Assembly: GCA_902611815.1 (NCBI GenBank)
Contig: CACMAZ010000003.1
Location: forward strand, 1 to 64,000
DNA from: an uncultured Pelagibacteraceae bacterium
GTDB lineage: Bacteria > Pseudomonadota > Alphaproteobacteria > Pelagibacterales > Pelagibacteraceae
Direction: 5' to 3'
DNA: 64,000 nt
Shown here: piece by piece, positions 36,735 through 45,326 of the stretch
How positions within the stretch are numbered: position 1 is the first letter of the stretch
Layout of the letters: each line of letters starts with the position of its first letter
Made by a program: the position numbers and the translations under genes
Notes under the pieces: generated by a model
Databases searched by the model: none
Seen by the model: only the letters and a program-made list of their open reading frames with translations
Told to the model about the DNA's origin: nothing

Positions 36735-37901
36735 ATGAATTTTTCTAAAAATGAATATAAAGATAGACTTAAAAAAGTTCAACAATCAATGCAAGATAAA
36801 GGTATTGAACTTTTAATTTCTCAAGACACAGCTAATATAAATTATTTAACAGGTTATGACGCATGGTCATTTTATTACGCACAGTGTGTCATCGTTCATG
36901 TTAATGCTGATGAACCTATATGTTTTATTAGAGCTCAAGATGCAGGCGGTGCATTTATAAAAACTTATTTGAAAAAAGAAAATATAATTATTTATGATGA
37001 GAAATATATTCACACATGGCCTTTACATCCTTATGACGCATTGGTTCATTTAATAAAAAAAAATAAATGGGATAAGCTTAATATTGGTGTAGAGATGGAT
37101 GCCCATTATTTTACAGCCTATTGTTATGAAAAGCTCAAACAAGGATTGCCTAATGCTTCAATTATTGACTCAGAGAGATTGGTAAATTGGGTGAGATTTG
37201 TAAAATCTGATGCTGAAATAGATTTTATGAAAAAGGCGGCAGTTATTTCAGAGAATGCAATGAGAACAGCAATGGAAATAATTAATCCAGGTATAAGACA
37301 ATGTGATGCTGTAGCTGAAATTCAAAAAAGTTTATTTAAAGGCACAAGTGAATATGGAGGAGAATACGCAAGTATAACTACATTATTACCAACAGGAAAA
37401 GGCACATCAGCATCTCATCTTACAGCTAGTGATGAAAAGTTTAAAAAAAGTGAAGCTACAGTTGTAGAGTTATCAGGAACTTACAAAAGGTATCACGCAC
37501 CTATGGCAAGGACAGTAAATCTTGGTAAACCCGAGAAAAAAAAAATAGATGCGATGAATGCAACAAATGAAGCTTTAGAAGCAGGAATAGAGGCTAGTAA
37601 ACCTGGCAATACAGCTAATGATGTTGCACAGAATTTTTGGAATGTATTAGACAAATATAATATTAAAAAAGAGTCTAGAACTGGTTATTCAATTGGCTTA
37701 GGGTATCCACCAGATTGGGGAGAACATACGGTTAATATTTCAAAAGGAGATATGACAATTTTGAAACCAAACGTTTGCTATCACATGATTGCTGTCATGC
37801 AATTTGGTGAATGGGGAGTTGAAGCATCAGAGTCTATAAGGATAACAGAAGATGGAAATGAGTTATTATGCAATTTTTCAAGAGATTTGCATGTAAAATA
37901 A
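36735..37901 (+). CDS. doeA: M24-family hydrolase, ectoine hydrolase DoeA/EutD-like
   Basis: 388 residues with a creatinase N-terminal domain (1-150) and a pita-bread M24 domain. The segment NINYLTGYDAWSFYYAQ, VEMDAHYFTAYCYEKL and EYGGEYASITTLLPTG match DoeA closely. The canonical metal ligands are lost: the first Asp position reads VVELSGTY and the second AsP position reads RYHAPMARTV. A metal-free creatinase-type mechanism is therefore likely. DoeA opens the ectoine ring to N-acetyl-2,4-diaminobutyrate. A related cyclic or amide substrate remains possible. Confidence 0.78.
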   Translation: MNFSKNEYKDRLKKVQQSMQDKGIELLISQDTANINYLTGYDAWSFYYAQCVIVHVNADEPICFIRAQDAGGAFIKTYLKKENIIIYDEKYIHTWPLHPYDALVHLIKKNKWDKLNIGVEMDAHYFTAYCYEKLKQGLPNASIIDSERLVNWVRFVKSDAEIDFMKKAAVISENAMRTAMEIINPGIRQCDAVAEIQKSLFKGTSEYGGEYASITTLLPTGKGTSASHLTASDEKFKKSEATVVELSGTYKRYHAPMARTVNLGKPEKKKIDAMNATNEALEAGIEASKPGNTANDVAQNFWNVLDKYNIKKESRTGYSIGLGYPPDWGEHTVNISKGDMTILKPNVCYHMIAVMQFGEWGVEASESIRITEDGNELLCNFSRDLHVK

Positions 37902-37943
37902 AAACTTGAAATATTAGCCTACAAATGTTTTAAACCTTGTTCA

Positions 37944-39032
37944 ATGTCAAAGAACCAGGAATTTGTAAAATTCGATAAAGTGGATAAAAGTTACGACGGC
38001 AAGGTCCTTGTTGTAAAAGATTTAAATTTAGATATTGCTGAGGGAGAATTTATAACGATGCTTGGACCATCTGGTTCAGGTAAGACTACTTGTTTAATGA
38101 TGTTAGCTGGTTTTGAAACACCAACAAACGGTGAAATTTTCTTAGATAAAAATCCTATATCGAACATACCACCTCATAAAAGAGGCATTGGAATGGTTTT
38201 TCAAAATTATGCATTGTTTCCCCACATGACGGTTTATGAAAACTTAGCCTTTCCTCTTAAAGTAAGAAAAATAAATAAAGATGAAATAGATAAGAAAGTT
38301 GATAAGGCATTATCAATGGTATCATTATCTGGTTTTGAAAACAGAATGCCGGGACAATTATCAGGTGGTCAACAACAACGTGTTGCTGTTGCTAGAGCTT
38401 TAGTGTTCGATCCTCAAGTAGTATTAATGGACGAACCTTTAGGAGCCTTAGATAAAAATCTTAGAGAAAGTATGCAATATGAAATTAAACATATCCATGA
38501 AAGCATAGGCGTTACTGTTGTATACGTTACGCATGATCAGAGCGAGGCTCTTACAATGTCCAATCGGATTGCAGTGTTTAACGATGGAAAAGTACAGCAA
38601 TTATCCTCTCCAGACAAATTGTACGAAGAGCCAGTTAATTCTTTTGTAGCAGAGTTTATTGGAGAAAATAATACTTTTGCAGGTGAGGTAACAAACGTTC
38701 AAAAGGATCAATGTAAAGTAAAATTATTAAATGGATCAGAGATAATTGCCAATCCAATATCTGTAAGTTCAAATGGTGACAAAACTACTGTATCATTAAG
38801 ACCAGAAAGAGCTCTTATAAACACAAAAAACAAGATGGATAATAATTTTAAAGGTAAAATTGAGGAAGTCATTTATCATGGGGATCACACTAGAGTTAGA
38901 ATAGATTTATTAGGAAACAAAGAATTCATTTTAAAAGTCCCAAACAGTTCTGCAAACATGGATATTAAAATGGGAAATGAAATAAATGTTAGTTGGAATA
39001 GTCACGATGCAAGGGCTTTAGACCCAAAATAA
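37944..39032 (+). CDS. potA: ABC transporter ATPase, spermidine/putrescine (PotA) type
   Basis: 362 residues. Walker A GPSGSGKTT at 41-49, signature LSGGQQQRVAVARAL, Walker B VVLMDEPLGALD, the VTHDQSEALTMS H-loop and a C-terminal TOBE domain (about 285-360) place it in the PotA/FbpC class. It powers the permeases encoded downstream (PotB/PotC type). It starts 42 nt after doeA, and the binding-protein gene that follows has its own strong promoter. Confidence 0.92.
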   Translation: MSKNQEFVKFDKVDKSYDGKVLVVKDLNLDIAEGEFITMLGPSGSGKTTCLMMLAGFETPTNGEIFLDKNPISNIPPHKRGIGMVFQNYALFPHMTVYENLAFPLKVRKINKDEIDKKVDKALSMVSLSGFENRMPGQLSGGQQQRVAVARALVFDPQVVLMDEPLGALDKNLRESMQYEIKHIHESIGVTVVYVTHDQSEALTMSNRIAVFNDGKVQQLSSPDKLYEEPVNSFVAEFIGENNTFAGEVTNVQKDQCKVKLLNGSEIIANPISVSSNGDKTTVSLRPERALINTKNKMDNNFKGKIEEVIYHGDHTRVRIDLLGNKEFILKVPNSSANMDIKMGNEINVSWNSHDARALDPK

Positions 39033-39090
39033 ACCCCAGATTTAAATAAATTAGTCCTGATAAACTAGGCATATTTAATGAAATGCGCTG

Positions 39091-39119
39091 TTGACTCCTT
39101 ACTCATATATTGCTGTAAT
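39091..39119 (+). promoter_or_regulatory. Sigma-70-type promoter before the potD-like gene
   Basis: TTGACT (39091-39096) and TGTAAT (39114-39119) are near-consensus -35 and -10 boxes separated by exactly 17 bases. They lie 33 nt upstream of the ATG at 39152 in a 119-nt gap. This is the clearest promoter in the window and would let the binding protein be made far above the ATPase. Confidence 0.7.
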
Positions 39120-39133
39120 TAGCTTTTAAAAAA

Positions 39134-39143
39134 CGTTTAAACG
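39134..39143 (+). promoter_or_regulatory. Ten-base palindrome overlapping the potD ribosome-binding region
   Basis: CGTTTAAACG is a perfect palindrome located between the predicted transcription start and the GGAGG at 39143-39147. Its last base touches the Shine-Dalgarno sequence. It may be a small operator or RNA stem, or chance in an AT-rich leader. Confidence 0.3.
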
Positions 39144-39151
39144 GAGGAATA

Positions 39152-40267
39152 ATGAAAAAACTAAGTAAATTGTTACTAGTTCTATCTTTTGCACTTTCTA
39201 TAAGCTCATCAGCATTTGCAGTTACTGTTGCATCTTGGGGTGGAGCATACACAGAGTCACAAAAGTTAGGATATGGTGACCCTGCTGCTAAGAAACTAGG
39301 CATATCGATCAATTGGGTCGATTACTCTGGTGGATTATCAGAAATTAAAGCACAAAAAGAAGCTGGCAAAATTACGTGGGATATAATTGACGTATATGCT
39401 ATGGATACTATTACTGGATGTGACGAAGGTTTATTTGTTGAATTTGATTTCGATAAAGATTTCGCACCAGCTCCAGATGGAACTCCAGCGAGTAAAGATT
39501 ACTTTGCTCCAATGCCAAGTAAGTGTGCTGTAGGTAATATTTTATATTCTTGGAACTATGCTTACAACACGAACAATGTTAAAGGCACACCAAAAACTAT
39601 AAAAGATTTCTTTAACACAAAAAAATTCCCTGGAAAAAGAGCTATCTACAAAGGCGCTCTAACAAACTTAGAGATTGCTTTAGCAGCAGATGGTATTAAA
39701 CCAGGAAAAGGCGGCAAGAACATCTATAAAGCTTTAAACACTGAAAAAGGTGTTGAAAGAGCTATGAACAAGATCAAAGCACTTTGCACAGATCCTAACG
39801 GAGGATGTGTATTTTGGTCAGCAGGAGCTCAACCACCAGAGCTATTAGTATCTGGTGAAGTTGTTATGGCAACTGGTTGGAATGGTAGATTCTTCAACGC
39901 TGAAGTTGGTGAAGGTGCGCCGATCAAACAAGTTTGGGATGGCCAAGGACTTGACTACGAATATTTCGTGCTAGTTAAAGGTGGACCAAACGAGTCTGAT
40001 GCAAAAAAAGCATTGAGAGAGATGACAAGTACAGAAGGTTTAGCAGGAAGTGCAAAATATATTGCATATGCTCCTTGGAGAAAATCATCACTTAAAGTTA
40101 TGGCAAAAGGTGAGCCATGGTACAAAGATGGTAAGACTAATATGGTTCCACAAATGCCAACTGCACCAGCAAACACAAAAAATTACTTCTTAGTTGATCC
40201 TATTTACTGGGCTGACAACGGCACAGAACTAGGTGAGAAATGGGAAGCGATGAAAGCTGGTCTATAA
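39152..40267 (+). CDS. potD: Periplasmic polyamine/opine-type substrate-binding protein (PotD family)
   Basis: 371 residues with a signal peptide (about 1-23, ending SAFA) and a type II binding fold: VASWGGAYTESQKLGYG, IDVYAMDTITGCDEGLF, WNYAYNTNNVKGTPKTIKDFFN, then LAADGIKPGKGG and GWNGRFFNAEVGEGAPI. Cys residues at the TGCDEG, SKCAVGN, LCTDP and GGCVFW segments may form disulfides. Codons are richer in C-ending forms than those of neighbouring genes, as in highly expressed genes. The ligand could be a polyamine, or a compound handled by the doeA-side genes. Confidence 0.88.
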   Translation: MKKLSKLLLVLSFALSISSSAFAVTVASWGGAYTESQKLGYGDPAAKKLGISINWVDYSGGLSEIKAQKEAGKITWDIIDVYAMDTITGCDEGLFVEFDFDKDFAPAPDGTPASKDYFAPMPSKCAVGNILYSWNYAYNTNNVKGTPKTIKDFFNTKKFPGKRAIYKGALTNLEIALAADGIKPGKGGKNIYKALNTEKGVERAMNKIKALCTDPNGGCVFWSAGAQPPELLVSGEVVMATGWNGRFFNAEVGEGAPIKQVWDGQGLDYEYFVLVKGGPNESDAKKALREMTSTEGLAGSAKYIAYAPWRKSSLKVMAKGEPWYKDGKTNMVPQMPTAPANTKNYFLVDPIYWADNGTELGEKWEAMKAGL

Positions 40268-40303
40268 TTTTAAGTTTTAAAGACTAAAATTATATATTAT
40301 ATT

Positions 40304-40333
40304 AAAGGGCGGTTTTATTAAACCGCCCTTTTT
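40304..40333 (+). terminator. Strong hairpin between potD-like and potB-like genes
   Basis: AAAGGGCGGTTT (40304-40315) and AAACCGCCCTTT (40320-40331) form a perfect 12-bp stem with a 4-nt TATT loop, followed by T-rich sequence. It ends 4-7 nt before the potB ATG at 40338. It probably terminates most transcripts after potD, leaving limited read-through into the permeases. Confidence 0.9.
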
Positions 40334-40337
40334 ATTT

Positions 40338-41591
40338 ATGAGCTCAGAAACTAAACAAATATTAACTACAGATGGTATACCTCTTGAAGTAAGCTTAAAG
40401 AAGGCTGAAAGAAAAAATAAAATCAAAGCATTTCTACTAGTTGCACCATTATTATTTTTTTTAATAATTACATACATTTTTCCTATTGGCGATATGCTTA
40501 TGAGGAGTGTGGATGATAGAATGGTAACAAATATGCTACCAAACACATTTAAGTCTATGGAGAAATGGGATGGTAATGACATGCCGCCTGAAGAAGTATT
40601 TAAGTCTTTCTATATAGATTTTCAAAAATTAGTAGAGGAAAAACGTGATGGGAAACTCTCTACCCAATTAAATTACACCAAAAATGGTTTTAAAAGTATT
40701 TTAAAAAAATTAAGAAGAAAAGCTAAAAATTTTGAAGAGGGAAATTATAAAGAGCAAATAATGGCAGTTCACAAGAGATGGGCAGATGTTGAATATTGGC
40801 GGGCAATTAAAAGACGTGCACCGGCATATACAAATTCCAAATATTTAAAAGGGATTGATATGTATAAAAATGAAGAAGGAAAAATAGTTAGTGTCGAGGA
40901 AGATAGAAGAGTTCATAGAGTGCTATGGCTCAGAACTTTAGAAATTGCTTTTTTTGTAACTTTGTTATGTTTTTTGATGGCATACCCAATAGCACATTTA
41001 CTTGCAACATTGCCAATGAAGTACAGTAACCTTTTAATGATTTGTGTACTACTCCCATTTTGGACATCCTTGTTAGTTAGAACCGCAAGTTGGATGATAC
41101 TTCTCCAACAGCAAGGAGTAGTTAATGACTTCTTTGTTATGATTGGGCTAGTAGCAGACGATAACCGGCCAGAGATGATGTACAATAAAACTGGAACTTA
41201 CGTTGCAATGACACAAATTTTATTACCTTTTATGGTTTTACCTTTATATAGTGTAATGAAAACCATATCCCCAAGCTTAATGAGAGCTGGAAAATCACTT
41301 GGAGGCACACCATTTGTCACTTTTTGGAAGGTATATTTTCCATTAACTATTCCTGGAATTGGTGCGGGTTGCTTGTTAGTTTTTATACTTGCTATTGGAT
41401 ATTACATTACCCCAGCGCTAGTAGGCGGTGCGTCAGGCACCTTGATCAGTAACCAAATTGCATTTCATATGAAGAGTACACTAGATTGGAGTTTTGCATC
41501 AGCAATGGGACTAATGTTACTAGCTGGAGTACTAGCAATTTATTGGGTTTATAACAAATTAGTTGGAATTGATAATATTAAACTAGGATAA
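40338..41591 (+). CDS. potB: ABC transporter permease, PotB type
   Basis: 417 residues, longer than the usual ~285. Membrane helix 1 (about 30-52) is followed by a charged extracytoplasmic insert of roughly 130 residues (about 55-190) before the permease core. The EAA-type loop MRAGKSLGGTPFVTFWKVYFPLT is present near residue 315. It pairs with the PotC-type permease 2 nt downstream. The large insert suggests a subfamily whose periplasmic loop may contact the binding protein. Confidence 0.88.
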   Translation: MSSETKQILTTDGIPLEVSLKKAERKNKIKAFLLVAPLLFFLIITYIFPIGDMLMRSVDDRMVTNMLPNTFKSMEKWDGNDMPPEEVFKSFYIDFQKLVEEKRDGKLSTQLNYTKNGFKSILKKLRRKAKNFEEGNYKEQIMAVHKRWADVEYWRAIKRRAPAYTNSKYLKGIDMYKNEEGKIVSVEEDRRVHRVLWLRTLEIAFFVTLLCFLMAYPIAHLLATLPMKYSNLLMICVLLPFWTSLLVRTASWMILLQQQGVVNDFFVMIGLVADDNRPEMMYNKTGTYVAMTQILLPFMVLPLYSVMKTISPSLMRAGKSLGGTPFVTFWKVYFPLTIPGIGAGCLLVFILAIGYYITPALVGGASGTLISNQIAFHMKSTLDWSFASAMGLMLLAGVLAIYWVYNKLVGIDNIKLG

Positions 41592-41593
41592 TT

Positions 41594-42448
41594 ATGGCAT
41601 TACCAAAATATACAGAACCCCATTATAGAATTTGGCATTATTTTTATATTTTTATTTGCTCGTGTGTTTTTTTCTTTTTGATTGCACCTTTGTTCGTAAT
41701 TTTCCCTTTGTCATTCAATGCAGAGGAATTTTTAAGTTTTTCCGAGGGGATGAAAAACCTTGATCCAGATGCATTTTCTTTAAGATGGTATAAAGATATG
41801 ATTTACGGAACAAAAAACCCTTGGGGTCTAGCAGCTAAAAATAGCTTTGTCATTGCTATCTTTGCAACATTAGGTTCAGTTCTTTTAGGAACTGTTGCAG
41901 CATTAGGGTTAAGCAGCAGACACATGCCGTATAAAGGATTGATTATGGCAACACTAATTTCTCCAATGATCGTTCCTTTAATTATCTCTGGTGTAGCTAT
42001 TTTCTTCTTCATGGCAAAAGCTGGTTTAGCGGCTACACATACTGGTATAGTTCTAGCTCATATAATTTTGGGAACACCATTTGTTGTAATAACTGTGACA
42101 GCTACTCTCTCAGGCTTCGATCATAGTGTAACTAGAGCTGCATCAAGTCTTGGTAGTGATCCAGTTAATACTTTCATGAAAATTACCTTACCTTTAATTT
42201 TACCGGGAGTAATTTCAGGTGGTTTATTTGCTTTTGTAACTTCTTTCGATGAAGTTGTTGTCGTATTATTTTTAGCTGGACTAGAGAATACAACTATTCC
42301 AATTCAAATGTGGACAGGTTTAAGAGAACAACTAAGTCCAACAATTCTTGCAGTTGCGACATGTTTGATTATTTTATCTACACTTATTCTTGTTACAGCT
42401 GAGTTATTAAGAAGAAGATCTGAAAGACTCAGAGGAATTAATAGATAA
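41594..42448 (+). CDS. potC: ABC transporter permease, PotC type
   Basis: 284 residues with six membrane helices and the permease loop TRAASSLGSDPVNTFMKITLPLILPG near residue 180. GLSSRHMPYKGLIMATLISPMIVPLIISGVA and FDEVVVVLFL are typical of PotC/YdcV. It is the second membrane subunit of the system. The next gene (FadN-like) starts 7 nt after the stop, suggesting that the transported compound may be processed by a CoA-linked step. Confidence 0.9.
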   Translation: MALPKYTEPHYRIWHYFYIFICSCVFFFLIAPLFVIFPLSFNAEEFLSFSEGMKNLDPDAFSLRWYKDMIYGTKNPWGLAAKNSFVIAIFATLGSVLLGTVAALGLSSRHMPYKGLIMATLISPMIVPLIISGVAIFFFMAKAGLAATHTGIVLAHIILGTPFVVITVTATLSGFDHSVTRAASSLGSDPVNTFMKITLPLILPGVISGGLFAFVTSFDEVVVVLFLAGLENTTIPIQMWTGLREQLSPTILAVATCLIILSTLILVTAELLRRRSERLRGINR

Positions 42449-42455
42449 AAAATAA

Positions 42456-44678
42456 ATGCAAATCAAAAGTGTTGTCATCATTGGATCTGGTACTATGGGT
42501 AGCGGGATAGCTGCACATCTATGTAATGCCAATATACCTGTTACTCTTTTAGATCTATCAACCGATATTAGCACAAAGGCTAGAGAAAGAATTTATAAAT
42601 CTAGACCACCACTTCTAATCGACAAAAAAAAAATTGATAATATTAAAGTTGGCAACATCAATGATGATTTTGATGTAGTTAAAGAAGCTGATTGGATTGT
42701 GGAGGCTGTTGTAGAGAGAATAGATATAAAACATAAAATATACGATAAAATATTTAAAAATAGAAAATCAGGAGCAATTGTATCCTCTAATACATCCTCA
42801 ATTCCTATAAAAATTTTATCAGAACATTTAACCGATGACGAAAAAAAAGATTTTTGTATAACTCACTTCTTTAATCCTGTTAGATACATGGGACTTTTAG
42901 AGATTGTCAAAAACGAAAATAATGATTTAAAAAAAATAGATTCTTTAAAAAAATTTTGTGAGAGCGAATTAGGCAAAGGTGCAATTGTCTGTAATGATAC
43001 ACCCGGTTTTCTTGGAAATAGAATAGGTGTTTATGCAATGCAAGTAGCAATGACCGAAGCATTCAAAATGAAATTATCAATTGAAGAAGCTGATGCTGTA
43101 TTTGGAAGACCAATGGGTATTCCTAAAACAGGTGTTTTTGGTTTATACGATCTAATCGGAATAGATCTTATGGCTGATGTGCTAAAAAGCTTTATAAAAG
43201 AGCTTCCTGAGCAAGATCCATTTCAAGAAGTTGCTAAAGAAATACCCTTAGTTAAAAAATTAATAGATACTGGTTATACAGGAAGAAAAGGCAAGGGTGG
43301 TTTCTATCGAATGAATAAGGCAAATGACCAAAAAATATTAGAGGCTATAAATTTAGAGTCGGGCGATTATTCTCCCTCTAAAAAAATAGACACAGGAATT
43401 GATACTGTAAATCTAAAAGAATTAATTAATAGAAAAGATAAATATGGCGAATATTCTTGGTCAGTCATATCAAAAATAATTAAATATGCCTCATCATTAG
43501 TTCCAGGTATTACAGATAAATTCAATGATATTGATGAAGCAATGAGACTAGGATTTAATTGGGCTATGGGTCCTTTCGAGATGCTTAAATCTATTGGTGT
43601 TAACGAATTTTTTAATCGAATAGATAATTTTAAAAATAACGCCTTTCTAGAAAATTTATCCAAAACAAAAGATGAGAATTTTTATGGTTCTAGACAATTA
43701 TATACTGATATTGAAACTTTAGGAAAAGTAAAACCTAAGGCAATAAAAACAGATAAAAATAAGTCAGCTGAAATATATAGATTTAAAGACTTTAATATTG
43801 TTGAATTTACCACAAAGGCTTGTGCACTAGATTACGACTCCATGGATGCACTTAAAAAAGCAACTGATAAGCCATTAATAGTGATAAATGAAAGTATGCA
43901 ATTTTCTGCGGGTGTAAATCTTAGTTATACTATGAACTTTGCAGAAAAAAATGATTACAAATCGATAGAAAAATTTATTAAATATTTTCAAGATACTTGT
44001 AAAGAATTAAAATATTCAAAATATCCCGTAGTCTCAGCTCCATCTGGCCTTACTTTAGGTGGAGGATTTGAAGTTTTAGTGCAAAGTAATTTTGTTGCAT
44101 CTCATACAAATATAGTAGTTGGATTAGTTGAAACCATGGTCGGACTAGTTCCAGCTGGAGGTGGATGTAAAGAAATGTTGTGGAGGTGGTCACAAACTTC
44201 TGAAGCAAAAAGCGATCCTGACTTTGCTGCGTTAAAAGTTTTTGAGATTATTGGTTATGCAAAAACGGCTACTTCTCCAATTGAAGCTGAGCCTTTGAAA
44301 TATTTAAGACCAGAGGATAAAAAAATAATGAACAGAAATAGTCTTTTTGCAGAATCAAAAAAAATAATAGATCAAAATAAAAATTTTAAATCTCCGGTTG
44401 AATGTACATTTAAATTATCAGGAAAACCACTAAAAGAAAAAATGATTAAGGTGCTAGAAAAACTTTATAATGAAAAAGTAATATTAGATCATGGCATGAA
44501 AGTAGGAACAGAACTTGCAAATGTCTTGAGCGGCGGAGATACTACTTCAGATAAATTATTAACTGAAGATAATTTATACCAATTAGAGCTTACTTCATTT
44601 ATGAACTTAATTGAAACAGATCAGACTAAAGATAGAATAAGACATACCCTAGCAACTGGTAAGCCGCTAGTTAATTAA
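42456..44678 (+). CDS. 3-hydroxyacyl-CoA dehydrogenase/enoyl-CoA hydratase fusion (FadN type)
   Basis: 740 residues with the dehydrogenase first: GSGTMG at 10-15, NTSSIPIKIL, THFFNPVRYMGLLEIV and the dimerisation part through residue ~390. A crotonase-fold domain follows (about 430-650) with FSAGVNLSYTMNFA, GLTLGGGFEVLVQ and GLVPAGGGCKEML. This order is the reverse of FadB/FadJ and matches FadN. It would carry out two steps of beta-oxidation. No thiolase or acyl-CoA dehydrogenase is nearby. It closes the pot-type operon and overlaps the convergent gene by 8 nt. Confidence 0.88.
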   Translation: MQIKSVVIIGSGTMGSGIAAHLCNANIPVTLLDLSTDISTKARERIYKSRPPLLIDKKKIDNIKVGNINDDFDVVKEADWIVEAVVERIDIKHKIYDKIFKNRKSGAIVSSNTSSIPIKILSEHLTDDEKKDFCITHFFNPVRYMGLLEIVKNENNDLKKIDSLKKFCESELGKGAIVCNDTPGFLGNRIGVYAMQVAMTEAFKMKLSIEEADAVFGRPMGIPKTGVFGLYDLIGIDLMADVLKSFIKELPEQDPFQEVAKEIPLVKKLIDTGYTGRKGKGGFYRMNKANDQKILEAINLESGDYSPSKKIDTGIDTVNLKELINRKDKYGEYSWSVISKIIKYASSLVPGITDKFNDIDEAMRLGFNWAMGPFEMLKSIGVNEFFNRIDNFKNNAFLENLSKTKDENFYGSRQLYTDIETLGKVKPKAIKTDKNKSAEIYRFKDFNIVEFTTKACALDYDSMDALKKATDKPLIVINESMQFSAGVNLSYTMNFAEKNDYKSIEKFIKYFQDTCKELKYSKYPVVSAPSGLTLGGGFEVLVQSNFVASHTNIVVGLVETMVGLVPAGGGCKEMLWRWSQTSEAKSDPDFAALKVFEIIGYAKTATSPIEAEPLKYLRPEDKKIMNRNSLFAESKKIIDQNKNFKSPVECTFKLSGKPLKEKMIKVLEKLYNEKVILDHGMKVGTELANVLSGGDTTSDKLLTEDNLYQLELTSFMNLIETDQTKDRIRHTLATGKPLVN

Positions 44679-45324
44679 TATCAGAAAACATTTTTAAAGA
44701 ATTAATAAAATCTGGTCTTAGAACATATTCAGATTGATCATTAAATTTAATTTTTTCTAAAGCAGAAATTCCTTTAATAACTCTACCTAAAGGAGTGTAT
44801 TCACCCTCAAACAAAAAAGCGTCAGCCAGAAGAATTAAAAATTCACTATCCTCTGTATCTCCATTTTTACTTTTTGCAAAAGCTACTGTGCCTCTTTTGA
44901 ATTCAAATGGTTTATCGGTTTCTGGTTTGATTAAATCGTATTTCGATCTTCCACTACCTATATAAGTATAATTTATATTTTCTTTCCTACCAAATTCTAG
45001 ATCTCCTGCTTGTACTAAAAAATTTTCAACAACTCTATGAAATGCAACATTGTCATATTCTTTATTTTGAACTAGCTTTTTAAATCTTTCGACTGAATTT
45101 GGTGAAATACTTGGAAAAAGTTCGATTACAACTTTACCGCATGGAACATTTAAGATGACGATATTTTCAGGCTTATCAAAATTTAATTTTGTAAGATTTA
45201 CTTTTTCAACAAACAAACATTTATTTTTAATCAAAGTGAAAGAAATTATTGAAAAAATTGCAAGTAAAATTAAAAAAATTAGTAATATTTTTTCAGATTT
45301 TGTTTGTTTGATTTTTTTTAACAT
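44671..45324 (-). CDS. Membrane-anchored cyclophilin-type peptidyl-prolyl isomerase
   Basis: 217 residues. An N-terminal membrane helix (about 12-32) is followed by a cyclophilin domain: VAFHRVVENFLVQAGDLEFGR, RGTVAFAKS and SEFLILLADAFLFEGEYTPLGRVIKG. It should catalyse proline isomerisation in the periplasm. The domain is short, and several active-site residues differ from the standard family (for example AFAKS rather than AMARS), so activity may be reduced. It is followed on the same strand, 2 nt upstream, by the HExxH protein gene. Confidence 0.85.
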   Translation of the reverse strand: MLKKIKQTKSEKILLIFLILLAIFSIISFTLIKNKCLFVEKVNLTKLNFDKPENIVILNVPCGKVVIELFPSISPNSVERFKKLVQNKEYDNVAFHRVVENFLVQAGDLEFGRKENINYTYIGSGRSKYDLIKPETDKPFEFKRGTVAFAKSKNGDTEDSEFLILLADAFLFEGEYTPLGRVIKGISALEKIKFNDQSEYVLRPDFINSLKMFSDIN

Positions 45325-45326
45325 TT

